Translations under genes and position numbers: made by a program | DNA from: Flavobacteriaceae bacterium UBA7433 | Lineage (GTDB): Bacteria; Bacteroidota; Bacteroidia; Flavobacteriales; Flavobacteriaceae | Reading direction: 5' to 3' | Length of the DNA: 18,788 nucleotides | Assembly (NCBI GenBank): GCA_002477565.1 | Contig: DLQL01000090.1 | Location: 1 to 18,788 of the forward strand | The notes under the pieces: generated by a model | Told to the model about the DNA's origin: nothing | The model's input: only the letters and a program-made list of their open reading frames with translations | Database searches by the model: none | Part shown: positions 14,750-18,788 of the stretch, piece after piece | Position numbering within the stretch: position 1 is the first letter of the stretch | Layout: each line of letters begins with the position of its first letter

Positions 14750-15523
14750 TTATGAAAGAATGCTCTCCAATGCTAGTTTTTCTTCATCAGCCAAAGCAGC
14801 GTCAACCAGAATACGTCCACTGTACTCGTCGATGGTGATTTTTTTGCGCGAAGCGATTTCAATTTGTATTTGTGGCGGGATGGTAAAGAAAGAACCTCCA
14901 GCAGCACCCCTTTCAATTGGAACAATCGCCAGACCATTTTTTACATTGGAACGAATCTTTTGATACGCTTTTAGCAGGTGTGAATCCATTTTTTCTGACA
15001 ATTCTTCAGACATCTGGTTCATCGTTTTTTCTTCAATTTCTGTTTCTTTAGAAATGGCTTCCAATTCAGATTTTTTGTGTTCCAAATGAGAAATTTGTTT
15101 TTCTAACTTTTCAGAAGTACTCGCAATGGTTTCTTTTTTCTGTTCAATTTTTGCACGGTATTCGTTGATGCGTTTTTCAGCCAATTCGATTTCCAGATGT
15201 TGAAACTCAATTTCTTTTGTCAAAGAATCAAATTCACGGTTGTTTCGAACTGTTTGTTGTTGCTTTTCGTACTTTTTTGCACTCGCCGTAGCTTCTTCAA
15301 TTGCATTTTTTTTATCGCTGATATCCGATTCTAAATTGTCAACATCTTCTTTGAAGTTGTTCAATCTTGTATTCAAACCAGCTACTTCATCTTCTAGATC
15401 TTCAACTTCTAAAGGGAGCTCGCCTCGGACACTTTTGATGGTGTCTATTCTTGAATCTATCAATTGCAATCTGTATAGCGATCTTAATTTTTCTTCAACT
15501 GTAAGTTCTTTGCTCTTAGCCAT
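14750..15523 (-). CDS. C4-type zinc-ribbon family coiled-coil protein, zinc ligands lost
   Basis: The 257-residue protein matches the family of H. pylori HP0958/FlgZ: a long antiparallel coiled-coil hairpin (about residues 10-185, nearly all E, K, L, I) followed by a small C-terminal ribbon domain. In the family the ribbon has the form G-x-C-x-G-C, then L-P-P-Q, then C-x-x-C-G-R-I-L. Here the frame of that domain is kept (IVPIERG, IPPQ, SGRIL), but all four cysteines are replaced: GAAGGS near residues 205-210 and IDEYSGRIL near 228-236. The whole protein has no cysteine. It therefore cannot bind zinc in this way. It starts two bases after the nif3 stop, a tight pair often seen in bacteria. 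The exact role is unknown; nucleic acid or protein binding is suggested for relatives. The ATG at 15523 is well placed. Confidence 0.9.
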   Translation of the reverse strand: MAKSKELTVEEKLRSLYRLQLIDSRIDTIKSVRGELPLEVEDLEDEVAGLNTRLNNFKEDVDNLESDISDKKNAIEEATASAKKYEKQQQTVRNNREFDSLTKEIEFQHLEIELAEKRINEYRAKIEQKKETIASTSEKLEKQISHLEHKKSELEAISKETEIEEKTMNQMSEELSEKMDSHLLKAYQKIRSNVKNGLAIVPIERGAAGGSFFTIPPQIQIEIASRKKITIDEYSGRILVDAALADEEKLALESILS

Positions 15524-15525
15524 GT

Positions 15526-16521
15526 CTATAGGTAGTAAATAGGATTTGTATGTGTGTCTGATAAAATGACTGCAAAATTAGTAAATTTTTTTGTAAGATA
15601 GTCTACTAAGAGGTTTTTTGTGAATTGCTCACTTTCATAATGGCCAATGTCAAGGATGAGTAACTGATTTTCAGCTTTGTAAAACTCATGGTATTTGAAA
15701 TCCGAGGAGACAAAGGCATCCGCACCTGCATTTTTGGCTTTTTCAATGGCAAAACTTCCGGATCCTCCTAAAACAGCGACTTTTTTAATGCTCTTTCCAA
15801 TTTTTTTGGAATGTCGAATGCAATCAGTTTGCATGCTTGTTTTTACAAATGTTAAAAATTCTTTTTCGGGCATCGCTTCTTTAAATTCTCCAATCATCCC
15901 CATGCCAACTCTCTCCTGGGATTTGGACAAGGCAGTGATTTCGTAATGTATCTGCTCGGAGGGATGAAGTGCAATCAAAGTGTTGGTCATATTTTTTTCC
16001 AAGTGTTTTTCAAAAGTAATGACCAGCCTAGCATCTCGATTTTCTATGTTTGAAGCGCCAACAGCAATGAGCGCCTTACTCACCCTTTCTTTAGCTTCAT
16101 TTGGAACATCGATGGTGAGTTGTTTGAGCGTTTCGTTTTGAGGAATCAAGATGCTTCTATTTTTCAAGCCCAAGACGTCACAAATTTTGGCGTTGACCCC
16201 CGAAAAAGAATTGTCCAAAGCTGTGTGAATCGCATAAATAGCAATGTTGTGTTGTACCGCTTTGATTACAACGCGTTCGACATAATTTTTTCCATTTAAT
16301 TTTTTCAATCCCGAAAAAATGATGGGGTGAAAGCTAAGAATCAGGTTGCACTTTTTATCAATGGCTTCTTCCACAACAGCTTCCAGCGTATCCAAAGTCA
16401 CTAAAACCCCAGTAACTTCGGTGTCGAATTGTCCTACAAGAAGACCTACATTGTCAAAATCTTCTGCGTAGCTCAATGGAGCAAGCTCCTCAAGAGCATT
16501 TGTGATGTCTTTTATTTTCAT
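15526..16521 (-). CDS. Nif3-like dinuclear metal center protein (GTP cyclohydrolase I type 2 homologue)
   Basis: Nif3/YbgI/YqfO proteins bind two metals in a toroidal hexamer. They are often named GTP cyclohydrolase I type 2, but the cellular reaction is not established. The 331-residue protein has the metal-site blocks: SFHPIIF with H65 near the start, AIHTALDN near 97-104, and DIGHYESEQF near 293-302. The central insertion, about residues 125-225, is the YqfO-type ferredoxin-like or CutA-like domain found in longer members, here with RLVITFEKHLEK and ALSKSQERVGMGMIG. The ATG at 16521 is chosen over an in-frame TTG at 16545 because the latter forms part of a TAnnTTTG promoter element. It is followed two bases later by the zinc-ribbon-like gene, and it is divergent from lpxK. 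Confidence 0.94.
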   Translation of the reverse strand: MKIKDITNALEELAPLSYAEDFDNVGLLVGQFDTEVTGVLVTLDTLEAVVEEAIDKKCNLILSFHPIIFSGLKKLNGKNYVERVVIKAVQHNIAIYAIHTALDNSFSGVNAKICDVLGLKNRSILIPQNETLKQLTIDVPNEAKERVSKALIAVGASNIENRDARLVITFEKHLEKNMTNTLIALHPSEQIHYEITALSKSQERVGMGMIGEFKEAMPEKEFLTFVKTSMQTDCIRHSKKIGKSIKKVAVLGGSGSFAIEKAKNAGADAFVSSDFKYHEFYKAENQLLILDIGHYESEQFTKNLLVDYLTKKFTNFAVILSDTHTNPIYYL

Positions 16522-16542
16522 AAACAAGCAATGATTGAATTC

Positions 16543-16550
16543 CAAATTTA
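16543..16550 (-). promoter_or_regulatory. Putative -7 element for the nif3 / zinc-ribbon-like pair
   Basis: Read on the minus strand, TAAATTTG fits TAnnTTTG and lies 21 bases before the ATG at 16521. The in-frame TTG at 16545-16543 is the last three bases of this element, so it is unlikely to be a start. No TTG box is found at the expected distance upstream. Confidence 0.5.
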
Positions 16551-16587
16551 TAAAAAGAACAACGAACTGAGAAATCTATTTGTTTTT

Positions 16588-16618
16588 TTGTTTAAACCTT
16601 TTATTGTTCTTAGGTTTG
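16588..16618 (+). promoter_or_regulatory. Putative promoter of lpxK
   Basis: TTG at 16588-16590, the end of a T-rich run, and TAGGTTTG at 16611-16618 are separated by 20 bases, matching the Bacteroidota consensus in both boxes and spacing. The element ends 21 bases before the ATG at 16640. An in-frame TTG at 16580 lies upstream of the promoter and cannot be translated from this transcript. Confidence 0.65.
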
Positions 16619-16639
16619 TTGCAGTACATCTACTTGTTT

Positions 16640-17689
16640 ATGAATTACAAATTGATATTTCGTTTTTTTCGTTCCGCATTGTTTCCTTTTTCGATTTTGT
16701 ACGGGTTTGTGATGTCAATTCGCAATTTATTTTTTGATTGGGGCTTTTTCTCGAGCAGGTCATTTTCTGTTCCCGTAATTGCTGTAGGAAATTTAAGCGT
16801 TGGAGGTACTGGCAAGACACCTCAAATCGCATATCTTATTCACTTGCTTCAAAAAGATTTTAAAGTAGCTGTACTCAGCAGAGGGTATAAGCGAAAGAGC
16901 AAAGGTTTTGTATTGGCCTCCTCTGAAGTTTCTGTTGACGAATTTGGGGACGAACCTTATTGTTTTTACAAAAAATTTCCTAACATCATCGTTGCTGTTG
17001 ATGAAAACCGCAGCCACGGCATCCAAAAATTATTGGATTGCCACGCTGAAATCGACGTGGTGTTGTTAGACGATGCATTTCAACACCGCAAGGTACATGC
17101 CTCTTTTTACACGCTTTTGACCTCTTATGACGCGTTGTATACCAAAGATTTTGTACTGCCTGCAGGAAATCTTCGAGAGCCAAGAAGAGGTGCCAAGCGA
17201 GCCAATGCAATTCTAGTAACCAAATGTCCTCTTGAGATTTCAACGGAGGAACGCCAACGGATTTTACAAAAAATAGCTCCGACAGCACTGCAACAAGTCT
17301 TTTTTACGAAGATTTCGTATGCGCCATTTGTTGTTTCTGAATCCGATCAGCTACCTGTCGCATCTTTGCGCAACTACGCAGTGGTATTGCTTACAGGAAT
17401 TGCGAACCCAAAGCCCCTTTTGGCTTATTTGACTGAACAACAGGTCGCTTTTACACACCTTTCTTATCCAGATCACCACTCTTTTGGTGCTGCGGATATA
17501 CAAACGATTCAAAAAACATTCGCCGCTCTGGAAGGAGAAAATAAATTGTTGCTGACTACTGAAAAAGATGCTGTGCGCTTGCAGGGCAAAATCGAAAGAC
17601 TTTATACGCTGGGGATTCAAACGGATTTTATAGAAGGGGGTAAGGATTTCGACACGGCAATCCGAAACAATATTGACTCTTTTTACTAG
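16640..17689 (+). CDS. lpxK: Tetraacyldisaccharide 4'-kinase
   Basis: LpxK phosphorylates the 4' position of the lipid A precursor disaccharide at the inner face of the cytoplasmic membrane using ATP. It marks the organism as a Gram-negative bacterium that makes lipid A. The 349-residue protein begins with an amphipathic/hydrophobic membrane-contacting segment (KLIFRFFRSALFPFSILYGF). It continues with the Walker A block GNLSVGGTGKTP near residues 50-61, SRGYKRKSKGF, GDEPYCFYKKFP, and the Walker B-like VLLDDAFQHRK near 141-151. The C-terminal part carries LLTGIANPKPL, YPDHHSF and TTEKDAVRL, all typical. A TTG 60 bases upstream in the same frame would add a second hydrophobic stretch, but it precedes the promoter, so ATG 16640 is preferred. 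The gene is divergent from nif3. No strong terminator is seen in the 95 bases before the convergent folD gene. Confidence 0.96.
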   Translation: MNYKLIFRFFRSALFPFSILYGFVMSIRNLFFDWGFFSSRSFSVPVIAVGNLSVGGTGKTPQIAYLIHLLQKDFKVAVLSRGYKRKSKGFVLASSEVSVDEFGDEPYCFYKKFPNIIVAVDENRSHGIQKLLDCHAEIDVVLLDDAFQHRKVHASFYTLLTSYDALYTKDFVLPAGNLREPRRGAKRANAILVTKCPLEISTEERQRILQKIAPTALQQVFFTKISYAPFVVSESDQLPVASLRNYAVVLLTGIANPKPLLAYLTEQQVAFTHLSYPDHHSFGAADIQTIQKTFAALEGENKLLLTTEKDAVRLQGKIERLYTLGIQTDFIEGGKDFDTAIRNNIDSFY

Positions 17690-17784
17690 TAGGATTGCTG
17701 TCTTGGCGTTGTCTCAAAAGGATTACGAAAGGTTTTTTCGGATGCTAAAAATTTCTCAAAACACCCTTTTTTTGCAGCAACTAC

Positions 17785-18660
17785 TCAGCTGTTTCTGTCA
17801 CAAGCCAACAAGGTGTTCTTAAGCAACATGGCAATAGTCATAGGGCCAACACCTCCAGGAACTGGAGTGATAAATGCGGCTTTTTTAGAAGTGCTTTCAA
17901 AATGCACATCTCCCGCCAAGCGGAAGCCTTTTTTCTTACTTGCATCTTCCACACGGGTAATGCCCACATCGATGATGGTCACTCCCTCTTTGACCATGTC
18001 TCCGGTTAGAAATTCCGCAATTCCCAATGCCGCAACGACGATGTCTGCTTTTAATGTGATTTCCTTTAAGTTTTTTGTTCTGCTGTGTGTGAGGGTAACG
18101 GTAGCATTTCCGGCAGCTCTTTTTTGACTTAACAAAATACTCATCGGCCTTCCGACAATGTGACTGCGGCCAATCACGACAACATTTTTTCCAGAAGTTT
18201 CCACTTGGTAGCGTTCCAACAACTCGAGGATGCCATATGGTGTTGCTGGGAGGAAAGTAGGCAATTCTAAGGCCATTTTCCCAACATTGGTAGGGTGGAA
18301 GCCGTCCACATCTTTGTCAGGGTGCACAGCCATCAATACCTTGTCTTCGTCGATGTGTTTTGGCAATGGCAATTGCACGATAAATCCATCGATGGAAGGA
18401 TCGGTATTTAAATTTTCAATGACATCGAGCAATGCTGCTTCGGAGGTGGTGTCAGGTAACTCGATCAATGTCGATTCAAATCCAACCAAGTCACAGGCTT
18501 TTACTTTGGCGCCTACATAGGTCATGCTGGCACCGTTTGTGCCGACGAGAACAGCAGCCAAATGCGGGGTTTTTTTACCTGACTTTTTGAGTTCTGTAAC
18601 TGATAGAGCAATTTCTTCTTTGATTGCTGCAGCTGTTTTTTTTCCGTCTAATAGTGTCAT
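17785..18660 (-). CDS. folD: Bifunctional methylenetetrahydrofolate dehydrogenase / methenyltetrahydrofolate cyclohydrolase
   Basis: FolD interconverts 5,10-methylene-, 5,10-methenyl- and 10-formyl-tetrahydrofolate with NADP, supplying formyl groups for purines and initiator tRNA in the cytoplasm. The 291 residues are of normal length. Visible are YVGAK with Y48 and the catalytic lysine K52, GFIVQLPLPKHI, the PDKDVDGFHPTNVG block, TPYGILELLERY, and the nucleotide-binding VVVIGRSHIVGRPMSILL. These are followed by THSRTKNL, ADIVVAALGIAEFL, IIDVGI, GDVHFE and ITPVPGGVGPMTIAMLL. The ATG at 18660 directly precedes the first helix. It starts 58 bases after the ffh stop with no promoter motif in between, so it is probably read from the ffh transcript, an order I recall from other Flavobacteriia. 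Confidence 0.98.
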   Translation of the reverse strand: MTLLDGKKTAAAIKEEIALSVTELKKSGKKTPHLAAVLVGTNGASMTYVGAKVKACDLVGFESTLIELPDTTSEAALLDVIENLNTDPSIDGFIVQLPLPKHIDEDKVLMAVHPDKDVDGFHPTNVGKMALELPTFLPATPYGILELLERYQVETSGKNVVVIGRSHIVGRPMSILLSQKRAAGNATVTLTHSRTKNLKEITLKADIVVAALGIAEFLTGDMVKEGVTIIDVGITRVEDASKKKGFRLAGDVHFESTSKKAAFITPVPGGVGPMTIAMLLKNTLLACDRNS

Positions 18661-18718
18661 TTGTATTGGATGTATGAATTGTAAAGTTTATTCTAGGGGA
18701 CTGGAATTGTTTTGACAA

Positions 18719-18788
18719 TTAGGATTGCATTCCCTTCATCATTTGCATCATTTTTTTTCCACCACCTCCTTGCATCATTTTCATCATT
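18719..18788 (-). CDS. ffh: Signal recognition particle protein Ffh, C-terminal end only
   Basis: The last 22 codons of a gene that enters from the right edge, ending at the stop at 18719-18721. The peptide is nine methionines among glycine, lysine and glutamine: MMKMMQGGGGKKMM, then QMMKGMQS. This is the methionine-rich tail of the SRP GTPase Ffh, whose M domain binds signal peptides and 4.5S RNA during co-translational targeting to the membrane. The position immediately upstream of folD supports the call. The GTPase domain is outside the window, so the identification rests on the tail and context. Confidence 0.82.
   Translation of the reverse strand, partial: MMKMMQGGGGKKMMQMMKGMQS

Noticed and set aside
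17726..17740. CGAAA/TTTCG hairpin between lpxK and folD as a terminator
   Set aside because: The stem is only five pairs with T residues inside the loop rather than after it; too weak to call on either strand.
17688..17822. Plus-strand reading frame after lpxK giving a plausible-looking peptide (ALSQKDYERFF...)
   Set aside because: It is in a different frame from lpxK, has no good start, runs into the 3' end of folD on the other strand, and matches nothing I recognise. Possible remnant of a lost gene but not supportable.
1..18788. Accessory systems: prophage, defence islands, insertion sequences, CRISPR arrays, tRNA or rRNA genes
   Set aside because: No integrase, transposase, repeat-spacer pattern, terminal inverted repeats or tRNA-like folds were seen; all long genes fit conserved core functions or flavobacterial families.

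Overview
The window looks like core chromosome of a member of the Flavobacteriaceae (phylum Bacteroidota), probably a low-GC one. Four things support this. The proteins have flavobacterial character, for example the tandem DUF368 pair, a large DUF349 repeat protein, a PyrR/PyrB/STAS-like/RNase Z cluster and a cysteine-free relative of the C4 zinc-ribbon family. Start codons lack Shine-Dalgarno sequences. Several genes have the Bacteroidota promoter element TAnnTTTG a short distance upstream. The gene content is housekeeping. I see no prophage, insertion sequence, CRISPR array, tRNA/rRNA gene or defence system, and no compositional break suggesting transfer. The genus cannot be named from this evidence.

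Layout. (1) Bases 1-2966, plus strand: the 3' end of a calcineurin-like metallophosphoesterase, an unrecognised small protein, and the translational GTPase TypA/BipA. (2) Bases 2967-3298: AT-rich spacer with two strong plus-strand intrinsic terminators about 150 bases apart. (3) Bases 3299-8035, minus strand: in transcription order pyrR, pyrB, a STAS-like small protein, rnz, an exported hypothetical protein, then rmuC, which probably has its own promoter. (4) Bases 8186-14666, plus strand: a TPR protein, two tandem DUF368 membrane proteins (the family now linked to recycling of polyprenyl-phosphate, the lipid carrier for envelope polymers), aroE, and a 695-residue DUF349 protein ending at a bidirectional terminator. 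(5) Bases 14750-16521, minus strand: a Nif3-like protein followed by a coiled-coil protein related to the zinc-ribbon family but without cysteines. (6) Bases 16640-17689, plus strand: lpxK, divergent from nif3. (7) Bases 17785-18788, minus strand: folD preceded by the last 22 codons of ffh.

Functionally the window mixes pyrimidine synthesis and salvage (pyrR, pyrB), tRNA 3' processing (rnz), translation and stress (typA), the shikimate pathway (aroE), one-carbon metabolism (folD), lipid A synthesis (lpxK), lipid-carrier recycling (DUF368 pair) and protein targeting (ffh). The most useful fine-scale result is that TAnnTTTG promoters lie between upstream TTG codons and the first good ATG of three genes (DUF368-1, nif3, lpxK), which favours the shorter proteins. 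I found no convincing new multi-gene system. The best leads are the cysteine-free ribbon protein, the divergent second DUF368 paralogue, the transcript-like interval between the two terminators after typA, a pyrR-pyrB pair with no visible attenuator, and a dyad over the putative promoter of the DUF349 gene.
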